From Conidiobolus coronatus NRRL 28638 (lineage: Eukaryota; Entomophthoromycota; Entomophthoromycetes; Entomophthorales; Conidiobolaceae), in contig KQ964471.1 in NCBI GenBank assembly GCA_001566745.1, forward strand, positions 34,832 through 58,168: a stretch of DNA of 23,337 nucleotides. Reading direction: 5' to 3'. The notes beneath the pieces were generated by a model. It saw only the letters and a program-made list of their open reading frames with translations. It did no database searches and was not told where the DNA came from. Shown piece after piece: positions 11,359 to 20,539 of this stretch (position 1 is its first letter; every line of letters begins with the position of its first letter). Position numbers and translations under genes: made by a program.

Positions 11359-11664
11359 GCCACGGCCTTCTGACTCATCGTTAGCAACTTAATAATATCA
11401 CCCGACTCTGATTCTCTCCCCTCCTCAGTGGCAACGTTTAAATAAGTAAAGTATTAAAATGAACAAATTCTTATAAGTTAATAAATTCTACTTAAAATTC
11501 TCAATTAATAGTCTATATAATCATTGGTAACCTGTAAATAACTAAGATTTAACTGAGATGTAGAAAATATAGATATAGCATATATTATGACCACATGCCA
11601 GAAAAGCTTTATATAAAATTAACTGTGAATTGTGATTACAAATTTGAATAAAAATTATTCTGGG

Positions 11665-11670
11665 AAAAAA
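11665..11670 (-). terminator. Pol III terminator of tRNA-Ser
   Basis: Six A on the plus strand read as six T on the minus strand, seven bases past the discriminator base of the tRNA. Confidence 0.8.
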
Positions 11671-11676
11671 TAAGAT

Positions 11677-11758
11677 CGACACCTACAGGATTCGAACCTG
11701 TGCTCCCAAAGGGAAACGCCTTAGCAGGGCGCCGCGTTAACCACTCCGCCAAAGTGTC
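11677..11758 (-). tRNA. tRNA-Ser(GCT)
   Basis: The minus strand folds into an 82-nt class II tRNA. The acceptor GACACTT pairs with AGGTGTC (one G-U), with discriminator G, the identity base for eukaryotic serine tRNAs. The anticodon stem is GCGCC/GGCGT and the loop CTGCTAA gives anticodon GCT (reads AGC/AGT). A long variable arm follows (TTCCCTTTGGGAGC), and then the T-arm ACAGG-TTCGAAT-CCTGT. There is no intron. Confidence 0.97.
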
Positions 11759-11767
11759 TTATTAAAG

Positions 11768-12091
11768 ATCATATATGAAAGATTCTAGTTAAAACGAGGA
11801 CAAATTTGACCTAAAATTTTTTATACGGATTATTTGTAATATTATTGATTTTTAGTTGCTTAAAGCTTATTAAAGANNNNNNNNNNNNNNNNNNNNNNNN
11901 NNNNNNNNNNNNNNNNNNNNNNNNNNNNNNNNNNNNNNNNNNNNNNNNNNNNNNNNNNNNNNNNNNNNNNNNNNNNNNNNNNNNNNNNNNNNNNNNNNNN
12001 NNNNNNNNNNNNNNNNNNNNNNNNNNNNNNNNNNNNNNNNNNNNNNNNNNNNNNNNNNNNNNNNNNNNNNNNNNNNNNNNNACTCATATAG
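11768..12091. mobile_element. MITE-like element interrupted by the assembly gap
   Basis: Bases 11768-11876 start TATGAAAGATTCTAGTTAA and match the left half of the elements at 20144-20805, including the conserved GTTGCTTAAAG and TTATTAAAGA. Then comes the run of Ns. The first bases after the gap are ACTCATATA, which agrees with the outermost bases of the element's other terminus. The left end is well supported. The right end rests on about nine bases only. Confidence 0.6.
11877..12081. other. Assembly gap (205 Ns)
   Basis: The sequence is unknown here. Any translation spanning it is meaningless. The gap sits inside a repeat copy, which probably explains why it was not closed. Confidence 1.
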
Positions 12092-12637
12092 AGTTTAGAA
12101 TTTACTAGAATTTACTCAGCTTTTAGTTATTTAATTCAATTTTTATGACTATAATACATATTTGATATTTTAACTTATCGAGTTATCACTATTATTCTTG
12201 TTATATAGATACCTATTATTATCATATTTCATACTCTATAAACTATTTGAGTCTCATAATACTCATTTAACTATCCATATAATATAATGTTAGATTTATC
12301 CTCTAAATACTTAACATTAAAGAAATTTCTCAATCTATTATGCATAAAACGATATTAATAATATCATTTAAATCATTGGAGTTACATGTTATTGATATTT
12401 AACCTACCTTTATACTAGTAATTATATTTACTTAATCTCACTATTCATAACTGTTATTAATATATCATATATTAATCAACAAATTCAATATAATCAAAAG
12501 ATATAATGTTTAAATCATTTTTATTAAATATATACAATTATCAAATTAATATACATATATATCATTATTTTATATAAAAATTATTATTAAAAAACTTAAG
12601 AGAATTGAACAATTTGCGAGTTAGTAAATATAAAATT
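12092..12637. other. AT-rich 3' flank of the mannosidase gene
   Basis: No gene, RNA or clear repeat is visible apart from a short doubled TAGAATTTACT near 12096-12117. The composition is extremely A+T rich. Confidence 0.5.
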
Positions 12638-14062
12638 TTAACGTAAATTAGTTATCCTGAAGGGATGTGCCTCAGTATTAAATACCCATTGGTCCAGGTT
12701 TAAAGTAGATTGGTCACTAAATATTAAATACAAATATTTTAAAGTTTCTGCTAGGAAAAAGGATTCCATAACGTCTACTCGAGGGTCTCCATCCGTTGAG
12801 TTAGTTATGTCGTTATAGCAAGCGAAGCCGGATGGGGTTTTGGAATGCTGACGAATTGCTTTGAAGCCTGCATAAGCCATTTCTCTATACTTGGGGTCTT
12901 TAGTATAGTAGTAACTATAGTAGAGCGATTCAAACATTTCAGGGCGTAAATTACTAGTTGGAACGGTTGTCGATAGGCCTGTTGTTTGGGAAAACGATAC
13001 AACTTCAGGGCCTAAGAGGTAAGGATTAGCTCTATACGCGTTGTAACAAGTGTCCATTAGATGTAGAGCAGACTCTCCATAATCTGTACCTGGGATATGA
13101 TGATTAGCGTATTGCAAGAGGCCAGGGACGAAGAAGGTCAAGTGATCCATATACTGCTGATATTGACCATTTTGATCAATTTCTCCAAAGTATAGCTCAC
13201 CGTTGGGACCCCTTCTCATTAACGACTTCAATCCTTGCATAGATTCTTGAAACATGGAGAGTAAGAGAGGGTTTGACTTTCCAGTCATTATATAAACCTT
13301 TAAAAGATATTCATAAAAACTATCACCTAAAGCCCCAAAAGAAACCTGCTGTGTGATGAATTGCCCTGTGAATACATTCAAATACACAGGGTATAAACCT
13401 TGTCTAGGCTTGGGCAAAACAAAAAGTCTTTCATAAATTCTCATTACTACTTCAGCATAAGTTGGGTTATTCGTTAACTGACTAAGTCTTACAAATTCCA
13501 TTTGAACAGACCCGATTTCTGCTAAAATTACAATTCCTCGATTTGCATCAGGTATTTTTCTAGTGAAATCGTACCTATAATAAGGGAATCCAGTAGGTGT
13601 ATTAAATGCTGGTAATAAACTGTCAGCTAATTGAACAGCTTTTTGTAGTAGTATAGGCTCTCCAGAGAGGTCATAAGCACTGAGAAGACCTCCTAGATAT
13701 CTGATAGTAGTTTCAAACACTAGTACAGGGCCTGCGGATTGAGTAAAGTCTACCATTGCAATTCTTTGAACTGCTAGCTGGAATTCTTGCTTTAAGTCTA
13801 ATAACCACAGCGTGGAGAGGGAATCCACAATAGTAAGGCCCCAGCCCTGAAAGCGAGAATTATCAGCCGTATTAGATATAGGATGCAACTCATCCTGACC
13901 AAATGCATAAGTTTTGTACCCCGTCCAAGCATGCACAAACTCAGCTTTAACTTCCTCGCGTCTAGGATCATTATCTAATACGACCTGCTGACCCCAAGAA
14001 GCTTGCCACAAGCTTATAACCAATATTAATTGAGTTAAAGACACTTTATTAAACTTAATCAT
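12638..14062 (-). CDS. Secreted class I alpha-1,2-mannosidase (glycoside hydrolase family 47)
   Basis: A 474-residue intronless frame. Residues 1-24 look like a cleavable signal peptide (hydrophobic LILVISL, then QASWG before QQ), so the product is predicted to enter the secretory pathway. The enzyme family trims alpha-1,2-linked mannose from N-glycans by inverting hydrolysis and needs Ca2+. The catalytic core is complete by motif: E117 in GPVLVFETTIR, D247 in GALGDSFYEYLLK, E375 in RPEMFESLYY, E433 in MESFFLAETLKYLYL, and the Ca2+-binding threonine T463 in FNTEAHPF. The length is slightly below the roughly 500 residues of fungal secreted homologues, but both ends of the domain are present. 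Oddly, the position that is Cys in the usual HL.CF motif is Phe (F310 in MDHLTFF), while its normal disulfide partner (C339 in MDTCY) is kept. Only two cysteines remain in the mature protein. An NST glycosylation sequon lies at about 421. It could be a Golgi, ER or extracellular form. Confidence 0.93.
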   Translation of the reverse strand: MIKFNKVSLTQLILVISLWQASWGQQVVLDNDPRREEVKAEFVHAWTGYKTYAFGQDELHPISNTADNSRFQGWGLTIVDSLSTLWLLDLKQEFQLAVQRIAMVDFTQSAGPVLVFETTIRYLGGLLSAYDLSGEPILLQKAVQLADSLLPAFNTPTGFPYYRYDFTRKIPDANRGIVILAEIGSVQMEFVRLSQLTNNPTYAEVVMRIYERLFVLPKPRQGLYPVYLNVFTGQFITQQVSFGALGDSFYEYLLKVYIMTGKSNPLLLSMFQESMQGLKSLMRRGPNGELYFGEIDQNGQYQQYMDHLTFFVPGLLQYANHHIPGTDYGESALHLMDTCYNAYRANPYLLGPEVVSFSQTTGLSTTVPTSNLRPEMFESLYYSYYYTKDPKYREMAYAGFKAIRQHSKTPSGFACYNDITNSTDGDPRVDVMESFFLAETLKYLYLIFSDQSTLNLDQWVFNTEAHPFRITNLR

Positions 14063-14853
14063 TTTAAAATAAGAAAACTTTTATAAATATACAACAAAAA
14101 AGAAGAGAAAAGTTAGATTAATTAATTAATAAAGTATATAGAAAAAACTTTTTTTAAAGTTCACGCTTACCTTATATTTATTCGATAAATTTGGGCCTGC
14201 TAGTTGTAATTCTGCCCCCATTGTCCCAATTAACCTGGGGGATAAAAGTGTGGGGGTAATCTGGTCAAGTTAAATCAAATTACAACTAAGCTGAATTGAT
14301 TGGGGTAAAGAGTTAAATTAATATTATTAGATTACAAAATGCAGATTAATATTGTTACTAACTTGGCGCATTGTCCTATCACATTTGTTTTTAATATTTA
14401 AGTTATTTCCATTAGCTAAAAAGAATAAATTAGAATATTACTGTTAATTTTAATATTAACTTTATAGAGTAAAATATTAACGAAATTAAGTTTATATTAG
14501 GCAATTATTAACGATGAAAATTAATAACATAAAAGTAAAACAAAACAGATGCAGATATATTAGAAAAAGAAGCATTATATGCTATAAGAAAAATTCAAAA
14601 GCTGAACTATGTTAGGATAAAAATTAAGCTCATAATAGGATATAAATCAATAATATGGTTTAAAATAATAAAATAGCTAAAAGATTTAAAAATGATGTGA
14701 ATAAATAAATTAAAAGAATAAAATATTATCCAATAATAGATTAAATATATATCATTATAATAAAAAGAAAAACTTAATTAATTTTAAAAATATACATTTA
14801 TATAAAAGTTAGATCTCAAAATTTAATAACTCACTACAAATAATAAATTGTAT
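14063..14853. other. Intergenic region between the mannosidase gene and tRNA-Thr
   Basis: It contains the mannosidase promoter side with the G/C-tract inverted repeat described separately. The remainder (about 14300-14850) is plain AT-rich DNA with no gene or motif that I can support. Confidence 0.5.
14201..14288. promoter_or_regulatory. Inverted repeat with G/C tracts upstream of the mannosidase gene
   Basis: Perfect 11-bp arms TAGTTGTAATT (14201-14211) and AATTACAACTA (14278-14288) enclose a C-tract CCCCCA (about 14215-14220) and two TGGGGG tracts (about 14236-14241 and 14251-14256). Either TGGGGG can pair with the CCCCCA. The region lies about 140-230 bp upstream of the minus-strand start codon. 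CTGGGG and GTGGGG also match the SYGGRG site of fungal CreA/Mig1-type catabolite repressors. Regulation is inference. Confidence 0.5.
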
Positions 14854-14926
14854 GCCTTCTTGGCTCAGTTGGCAGAGCGTCCGCCTAGTAAGCGGAAGGT
14901 CACGTGTTCGATTCACGTAGAAGGCA
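14854..14926 (+). tRNA. tRNA-Thr(AGT)
   Basis: A 73-nt cloverleaf: acceptor GCCTTCT/AGAAGGC with discriminator A, D-arm GCTC-AGTTGGCA-GAGC, anticodon stem TCCGC/GCGGA, loop CTAGTAA with anticodon AGT (reads ACT/ACC after inosine modification), and T-arm ACGTG-TTCGATT-CACGT. There is no intron. Confidence 0.97.
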
Positions 14927-15670
14927 TTAAACTTTTTTTATTGTTAGCATTTTAATATAGCTGTTTGATTATATATTTTCTTAAGTTATAGTTTAATAAC
15001 AAATTAAGTTACAATTTTTGTATTATATAAAATTTAAATATAAAAATTCTATTTTTACTTAACACCATTACTTTTTTAATCAAATCATTCTATATTTTAG
15101 GTCAATATTTGAATGAATATACTTTATGACAAGTTACCATTATTAAGTATAAATATATCCAATAGTATAGCAATTAAAAGTGCTTCTTGAATATTCTTTG
15201 ATTACTAATCATCCAAAATAGCTAGATTCCTAATCAATAATTAAAAATACTTTAACCCTGTTGCAAACTAAAAGACGTTAAATTTAAACTAGATTTGTTA
15301 AGTTCATGACTTTAGCATTATCTAAAATTATATCATTTTATTATTATAATACAACATATAACTATTAAAAATATTTTAATTTATATATGTCAATAAACTA
15401 TTTCTAATTTTACAAAATACGCGCACTATATGGTAACTAACTATATTCAGTATTTGGAACTAAAGTAGCAAAATTCTAATATGAAATTTATTAGATGTAC
15501 CTGGAATATGCAATAAAATGTTAGATCCAATTCTCAACTAAATAACAAAGATATAGTTAAGTAATGATAAGAATAGATAATAAACTCTACTGTCTCAAAA
15601 TTAAAATCAATTATGTAAATTACCAAATTGATGTAGATTTATTTATAACAGGATAAGGAATAAAGCTGAA
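14927..15670. other. Intergenic region, 3' flank of the minus-strand alpha-tubulin
   Basis: About 740 bp of AT-rich DNA with the tRNA terminator at its left end and the 3' untranslated region of the minus-strand tubulin at its right end. No other feature is visible. Confidence 0.5.
14933..14939 (+). terminator. Pol III terminator of tRNA-Thr
   Basis: Seven consecutive T begin seven bases after the tRNA 3' end. Confidence 0.85.
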
Positions 15671-17005
15671 TTAGTATTCATCCATATATTGTTCATCTTC
15701 ACCATCTCTGGCAACTTCTTCGTAATCCTTTTCAAGGGCAGCAAGATCTTCACGAGCTTCGGAGAATTCACCTTCTTCCATACCTTCACCAACATACCAG
15801 TGAACGAAAGCACGCTTGGCATACATAAGATCAAACTTATGATCCAAACTAGCCCAAGCATTAGCAATAGCGGTGTTGTTGGATAACATACAAACAGCGC
15901 GCTTGATAGGAGCCATTTCACCATCAGGAATAACAGTAGGAGCTTGATCGTTGATACCAACCTTGAAACCACAAGGAGACCAGTCAACAAATTGAATAGT
16001 CTTCTTGGTACGAAGGTTAGCAATAGTGGCGGTAGAATCCTTAGAAGCAACATCACCACGGTATAGTAAGCAAGATGCCATGTACTTACCAGTACGGGGA
16101 TCACACTTAACCATAGTATTAGAGGGTTCGAAACAGGCAGCAGAGATTTCAGCAACACTGGAGGATTCGTGGCCAGCGCGAGCGGCAGAGATGATAGGAG
16201 CGAAACTAACTAAGGGGAAGTGAATACGAGGATAAGGAACTAAGTTAGTCTGGAATTCAGCTAAATCAACATTGAGAGAACCGCCAAAACGGAGGGAGGT
16301 GGTGACTGAAGAAACAACTTGAGCAATCAAACGGTTAAGGTTGGTGTAGTTGGGACGTTCAATACCCAAATTGTTCTTACAGATATCATAGATAGCTTCG
16401 TTATCGAGTAAGAAAGAGCAGTCAGAGTGTTCTAAAGTGCTGTGGGTAGTGAGGATGGAGTTGTAGGGTTCAACAACAGCGGAAGAAACGGTAGGGGAAG
16501 GATAGATAGAGAACTCTAACTTGGATTTTTTACCAAAATCGACGGAAAGGCGTTCTAAAAGAAGAGCACCGAAACCGGAACCAGTACCACCACCGAAAGA
16601 GTGGAAAACTAAGAAACCTTGGAGACCAGAGCAGTTTTCAGCTTGCTTGTGGATACGATCAACAACATCGTCAATCATTTCTTTACCAACAGTGTAGTGG
16701 CCACGAGCATAGTTGTTAGCGGCATCTTCTTTACCACTGATCAAAGTATCAGGGTGGAAAAGTTTACCATAAGTTCCGGTACGAACTTCGTCAACAACGG
16801 AAGGTTCAAGATCAACGAAAACGGTACGGGGAACATATTTTCCACTACCAGTTTCAGAGAAGAAAGTTTGAGGACCTCCAATAGCTTGATCGCCAACTAA
16901 TTTACCATCTTGACCAATACCGTGTTCTAAACAGTATAATTCCCAACAGGCATTACCAATTTGAATACCAGCTTGACCAACGTGAACTGAAATTACTTCT
17001 CTCAT
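15671..17005 (-). CDS. TUB1: Alpha-tubulin, TUB1-type, paralogue 1
   Basis: An intronless 444-residue alpha-tubulin, the GTP-binding subunit that pairs with beta-tubulin to build microtubules. Seen: the start [20 protein letters not shown], the nucleotide-binding GGGTGSG at 138-144, the conserved [10 protein letters not shown], and E250, equivalent to the catalytic E254 that triggers hydrolysis on beta-tubulin. The acidic C-terminal tail ends DEY, so it keeps the terminal Tyr used in detyrosination cycles. The lumenal loop is four residues shorter than usual and residue 40 is Gln (GDQAIGG) instead of the acetylatable Lys. It is divergently transcribed from the second alpha-tubulin across a 1.56-kb shared upstream region. 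It differs clearly from the two plus-strand copies in the loop, the tail and its 5' leader. Heavy codon bias fits strong expression. Confidence 0.98.
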   Translation of the reverse strand: MREVISVHVGQAGIQIGNACWELYCLEHGIGQDGKLVGDQAIGGPQTFFSETGSGKYVPRTVFVDLEPSVVDEVRTGTYGKLFHPDTLISGKEDAANNYARGHYTVGKEMIDDVVDRIHKQAENCSGLQGFLVFHSFGGGTGSGFGALLLERLSVDFGKKSKLEFSIYPSPTVSSAVVEPYNSILTTHSTLEHSDCSFLLDNEAIYDICKNNLGIERPNYTNLNRLIAQVVSSVTTSLRFGGSLNVDLAEFQTNLVPYPRIHFPLVSFAPIISAARAGHESSSVAEISAACFEPSNTMVKCDPRTGKYMASCLLYRGDVASKDSTATIANLRTKKTIQFVDWSPCGFKVGINDQAPTVIPDGEMAPIKRAVCMLSNNTAIANAWASLDHKFDLMYAKRAFVHWYVGEGMEEGEFSEAREDLAALEKDYEEVARDGEDEQYMDEY

Positions 17006-17134
17006 TTTATTCTGATTTTGATTAACTTTTATTGTATTACCTAACGTTTTATTATGACGGTTATAAATTTAATTAAAAAACAATAATAATGAAATACTTT
17101 GATTCCTTTTATACAAAAATATGGGATCAATAAA

Positions 17135-17146
17135 ATGACGTTAAAT
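17135..17146 (-). promoter_or_regulatory. ATTTAACGTCAT element, copy 1
   Basis: It reads ATGACGTTAAAT on the plus strand, about 130 bp upstream of the minus-strand tubulin start codon. The core TGACGT is the CRE half-type site bound by bZIP factors in many fungi. Binding here is inference. Confidence 0.6.
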
Positions 17147-17744
17147 GATTTCACACTTTATTAAGTTTTTAGAGTTGTTCTGAAATTTGATTTGTTGATA
17201 ATTGTTAATAAAGTTAAAATCTGATCAATAATATTTTTCCTTTGTTTTATTTATTTATTTGATTGGTTACCAAGTCATTGGATTCTCCAGACTATAAATG
17301 TATTAGCGTTTATTGAATAGCAATGATTCAATAAAAATACAATTTTCTCACCAAAATTTCCATTATTACTCCCTTTATTTTTTAATTTAATATAAAAGTT
17401 AAAGATTTCATAATACTTACACATATTAATATATAAACACAAGTCAATTATTACATACGTTTAACGATACATTTTAGTAGTACTCTATGATAAATATATC
17501 CTATTAAGGAAAAATGTAAACAAATAAATATACATAAATTGTTTTACATTCCATAAATTTTGCAACATTTATTTCACTATTGTTAAACTATTGAAAAAAA
17601 TACAAAAACAGAGATAAAATATTATGGATATTTTTAAATTTGGATATCCTAAAAACACTGTTGATGTAATAACTCTTTGATCCAGATACCTTCCCCAAGG
17701 TATAATTTATTATAAATAATTAAATATAATTATCTATTTTTCCT

Positions 17745-17756
17745 ATTTAACGTCAT
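17745..17756 (+). promoter_or_regulatory. ATTTAACGTCAT element, copy 2
   Basis: An exact 12-base match to copy 1 in the opposite orientation, near the middle of the divergent region. Confidence 0.6.
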
Positions 17757-17874
17757 ACGTTGAACTAGTCAGTTGGCTTAACTCGTCAACTATTCCTAAG
17801 TTATACCAATGTTATATATTTTATGACGCTTTTATTCAAATATAGATCAAAAACTTTGGCCTTATAAATTTTCA

Positions 17875-17886
17875 ATTTAACGTCAT
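17875..17886 (+). promoter_or_regulatory. ATTTAACGTCAT element, copy 3
   Basis: A third exact match, 130 bp to the right of copy 2 and in the same orientation. The aligned site upstream of the third tubulin copy (near 22107) reads ATTTAGCGTCCT, so it is degraded there. Confidence 0.6.
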
Positions 17887-18390
17887 TCATTCTAGTATTG
17901 GATCCAGTGTACATATTAATATTAAAATATAAACTATCATATAAATAACTTGATTAAATAAATCACCAGTAGCCTATAGAGGAGTAATACAAGTTAATAA
18001 GCGTGCTTACTTTTAATGCAAGCTGATTTAAATTCATTATAACTCCTCTACTTTAGTAAGCCATATTATTTTCAGAAGAATATACTGAGTGTATCAAAAG
18101 CTATTTTGAAGTTCCATACATATCATAAAGCTAGCATATAACTTTCTCATCAAATAATTAAAAAAGTATAATCTCAACTTTAAAATATGTTAACAATATA
18201 CGATACTTGTATTTTCGGATAATTTAGAAATAAATATGTTGTACCATAGATTTGATCTAATAGAGTATATTCATTATAGCGCTGTATTATGACTTATAGT
18301 TTATAAGTATGAATGCTTCAAGAATATAGTTTAATAGCATTAATAATTTATGAAATCATGAACTTGCTATTTTTAATACTAAATATTGTA

Positions 18391-18568
18391 TTTATATTGA
18401 GTGGAATAAGTGGGACTATTAAAATGTTAAACCAGTCATCAGGTTTACGTTTATTCAGGAATCCCATATTTTAAATTTATTCATGTCAAATTTAAATATC
18501 CTGTGAGAATATTATTACAGAGTAAGTTTGTCATAGTAACACATAACTTAATCAATAAATAAATAACA
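18391..18568 (+). repeat. Duplicated tubulin 5' flank, copy A
   Basis: It aligns almost without gaps to 22847-23022. Shared blocks include TGGGACTATTAAA, CCCATATTTT, and a nearly identical last 50 bases ending CAATAAATAAATAACA before ATG. Weaker similarity continues to about 17875. It shows that the two plus-strand tubulins arose by tandem duplication including their promoter. Confidence 0.85.
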
Positions 18569-19900
18569 ATGCGTGAAGTTTTATCTATCCATGTTGGTCA
18601 AGCCGGTGTCCAAATTGGTAATGCCTGTTGGGAATTATACTGTTTAGAACACGGTATTGGTCAAGATGGTAAATTAGGTGAAAATGGTCTCATCGGAAAC
18701 CCCGGAACTTTCTTCTCTGAAACCAGTAACGGTAGATACGTTCCCCGTACTGTTTTCGTTGATCTCGAACCTTCCGTTATCGACGAAGTTCGCACTGGTC
18801 CCTACAGAGAACTTTTCCACCCCGATACTTTGATCAGTGGTAAAGAAGATGCTGCTAACAACTATGCTCGTGGTCACTACACCGTTGGTAAAGAAATGAT
18901 TGATAACGTTGTTGAACGTATTAACAAGCAAGCTGAAAACTGTACTGGCCTTCAAGGTTTCATGGTCTTCCACTCCTTCGGTGGTGGTACTGGTTCCGGT
19001 TTCGGTGCTCTTCTTTTAGAACGTCTTTCTCAAGACTACGGTAAGAAGTCTAAGTTAGAATTCTCTATCTATCCTTCCCCTACCGTTTCTTCCGCTGTTG
19101 TTGAACCCTACAACTCCATCCTCACTACCCACAGCACTTTAGAACACTCTGACTGTTCTTTCTTAGTTGATAACGAAGCTATCTATGATATCTGCAGAAA
19201 GAACTTAGGTATTGAACGTCCCAACTACACCAACCTTAACCGCTTGATTGCTCAAGTTGTTTCCTCTGTTACTGCTTCTCTCCGTTTCGGTGGTTCTCTC
19301 AATGTTGATATGAACGAATTCCAAACTAACTTGGTTCCCTATCCTCGTATTCATTTCCCCTTAGTTAGTTTCGCTCCTATTATTTCCACCTCCCGCGCTG
19401 GTCATGAATCTTCCAGCGTTGCTGAAATCACCTCTGCTTGTTTCGAACCCGCTAACACTATGGTTAAATGTAACCCTGCCCTCGGTAAATACATGGCCTC
19501 TTGTTTATTATACCGTGGTGATGTTACTAACAAAGACTCCTCTGCTATCATTGCTAACCTCCGCAACAAGAGCTCTATCCAATTTGTTGACTGGTCTCCT
19601 TGTGGTTTCAAGGTTGGTATCAACGATCAAGCTCCCGTTACTGTTCCTGGTGGTGACATGGCTCCTATCAAGCGTGCCGTCTGTGTTTTATCTAACAACA
19701 CTGCTATTGCTGAAGCTTGGTCCCGTCTTAACCAAAAGTTCGATCTTATGTATGCCAAGCGTGCTTTCGTTCACTGGTATGTTGGTGAAGGTATGGAAGA
19801 AGGTGAATTCTCCGAAGCTCGTGAAGATCTTGCTGCCCTTGAAAAGGATTACGAAGAAGTTGCCAGAGATGGTGATGATGAAGTTATGGAAGAATACTAA
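18569..19900 (+). CDS. TUB1: Alpha-tubulin, TUB1-type, paralogue 2
   Basis: An intronless 443-residue alpha-tubulin with the same landmarks as paralogue 1: the [13 protein letters not shown] start, the GGGTGSG GTP loop at 138-144, E250 in the [12 protein letters not shown] block, and an acidic tail that here ends DDEVMEEY. Residues 37-41 of the shortened lumenal loop are GENGL, so Lys40 is replaced by Gly. It shares its first 105 residues with the partial copy at the right edge except for seven positions. Its 5' leader has in-frame-free AT sequence with an A-rich start context (AATAACAATG). An AATAAA signal lies 15 bases after the stop at 19915-19920. Highly biased codons suggest strong expression. 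Confidence 0.98.
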   Translation: MREVLSIHVGQAGVQIGNACWELYCLEHGIGQDGKLGENGLIGNPGTFFSETSNGRYVPRTVFVDLEPSVIDEVRTGPYRELFHPDTLISGKEDAANNYARGHYTVGKEMIDNVVERINKQAENCTGLQGFMVFHSFGGGTGSGFGALLLERLSQDYGKKSKLEFSIYPSPTVSSAVVEPYNSILTTHSTLEHSDCSFLVDNEAIYDICRKNLGIERPNYTNLNRLIAQVVSSVTASLRFGGSLNVDMNEFQTNLVPYPRIHFPLVSFAPIISTSRAGHESSSVAEITSACFEPANTMVKCNPALGKYMASCLLYRGDVTNKDSSAIIANLRNKSSIQFVDWSPCGFKVGINDQAPVTVPGGDMAPIKRAVCVLSNNTAIAEAWSRLNQKFDLMYAKRAFVHWYVGEGMEEGEFSEAREDLAALEKDYEEVARDGDDEVMEEY

Positions 19901-20143
19901 ATTATTATTTATTTAATAAACTTAGTTAATTTCAATATTATATTTCCATATTTATTTTATATAAAAATATTCAATAACGCTAGAGACAATTTTGTGTAAA
20001 GCGCGAATTTCAAGTTGAATATACTACCCTATATACATGCCTGTTTGCTAATGAAATATATCTAATGATTCATATTACCTAAGCTATTTATCTATAAAAT
20101 CTATATACACAGCAGCTCAAAAGATTAACTCTCTATGATAGTA

Positions 20144-20407
20144 TATGAGAGATTCTGGTTAAATCGAGGAAATTTGGTTCAAATTTTTATATATGGAAAA
20201 TTTAAATATTTTTGATTTTTACATGATCAAGGCATATAAAACAGACTCTTATATTAGTCAGTGTTATTAGTACAGTTTTCTAATAGAATATTAGAAGACT
20301 TTTCTTTTATTTAATAGCTATATAAGATAATAATACGCTTGTATTGAAATTAAAATTTTGAATAGAGTTCACATAAATTTGAGTTAAATTAGCCAGAATC
20401 TCTCATA
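20144..20407 (+). mobile_element. MITE-like element 1, complete
   Basis: The left end TATGAGAGATTCTGGTTAA and the right end (read on the minus strand) TATGAGAGATTCTGGCTAA form 19-bp terminal inverted repeats with one mismatch. TA lies directly outside both ends (20142-20143 and 20408-20409), as expected for a TA target-site duplication. The 264-bp element has no coding capacity, so it would be a non-autonomous element mobilised by a transposase elsewhere. A Tc1/mariner-type source is suggested by the TA target only. Confidence 0.8.
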
Positions 20408-20415
20408 TAAACAGA

Positions 20416-20536
20416 TATGAAAGATTCTAGTTAAAATGAGGACAAATTTGACCAAAATTTTTATATGGAAAATTCGGAATATTTTTGATTTATAGTTGCT
20501 TAAAGTTTATTAAAGAGTAATTTTAATAGTAAAGTT
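20416..20536 (+). mobile_element. MITE-like element 2, truncated left half
   Basis: It starts TATGAAAGATTCTAGTTAA and follows elements 1 and 3 through about 120 bases, including GTTGCTTAAAG, then stops where element 3 begins. No right terminus is found, and the rest does not reappear beyond element 3, so it is a truncation and not a simple nested insertion. It is the closest relative of the copy at the assembly gap (11768-11876). Confidence 0.7.
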
Positions 20537-20539
20537 GAT

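Larger units (their letters stand above)
10322..11676. other. Intergenic region between the 402-aa gene and tRNA-Ser
   Basis: A 1.35-kb stretch without a credible gene. It holds a CA-rich patch (about 10570-10640), a short ATAAAT tandem repeat (10663-10688), and a strongly A+T-rich middle. An unusually G+C-rich island lies at about 11320-11435 with an 11-bp direct repeat. Confidence 0.5.
17006..18568. promoter_or_regulatory. Divergent promoter region between two alpha-tubulin genes
   Basis: This 1563-bp stretch separates head-to-head tubulin genes and contains no gene. It carries three exact copies of a 12-mer (listed separately). A partial variant ATGACGGTTATAAAT lies near 17054, and a 9-bp inverted repeat TAGAGGAGT/ACTCCTCTA at 17977-17985 and 18042-18050. 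The final 178 bp are duplicated in front of the third tubulin copy. Confidence 0.7.

Noticed and set aside
11221-11440. Box C/D snoRNA in the G+C island
   Set aside because: CTGA and a CGATGA-like sequence are present but not in the required order or spacing on either strand.
11845-12108. Open frames spanning the run of Ns
   Set aside because: They exist only because Ns contain no stop codons.
15643-16158. A 171-codon open frame on the minus strand overlapping paralogue 1, with a similar 170-codon frame at 19404-19916 overlapping paralogue 2
   Set aside because: The two proteins resemble each other only because tubulin sequence and codon choice are conserved. They are shifted frames of the tubulin 3' half with Leu/Val-rich artefactual composition.
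16619-16900. Antisense open frames within the tubulin genes (also 18674-18973 and 23128-23331)
   Set aside because: They mirror conserved codons on the coding strand. No independent start context or composition supports them.
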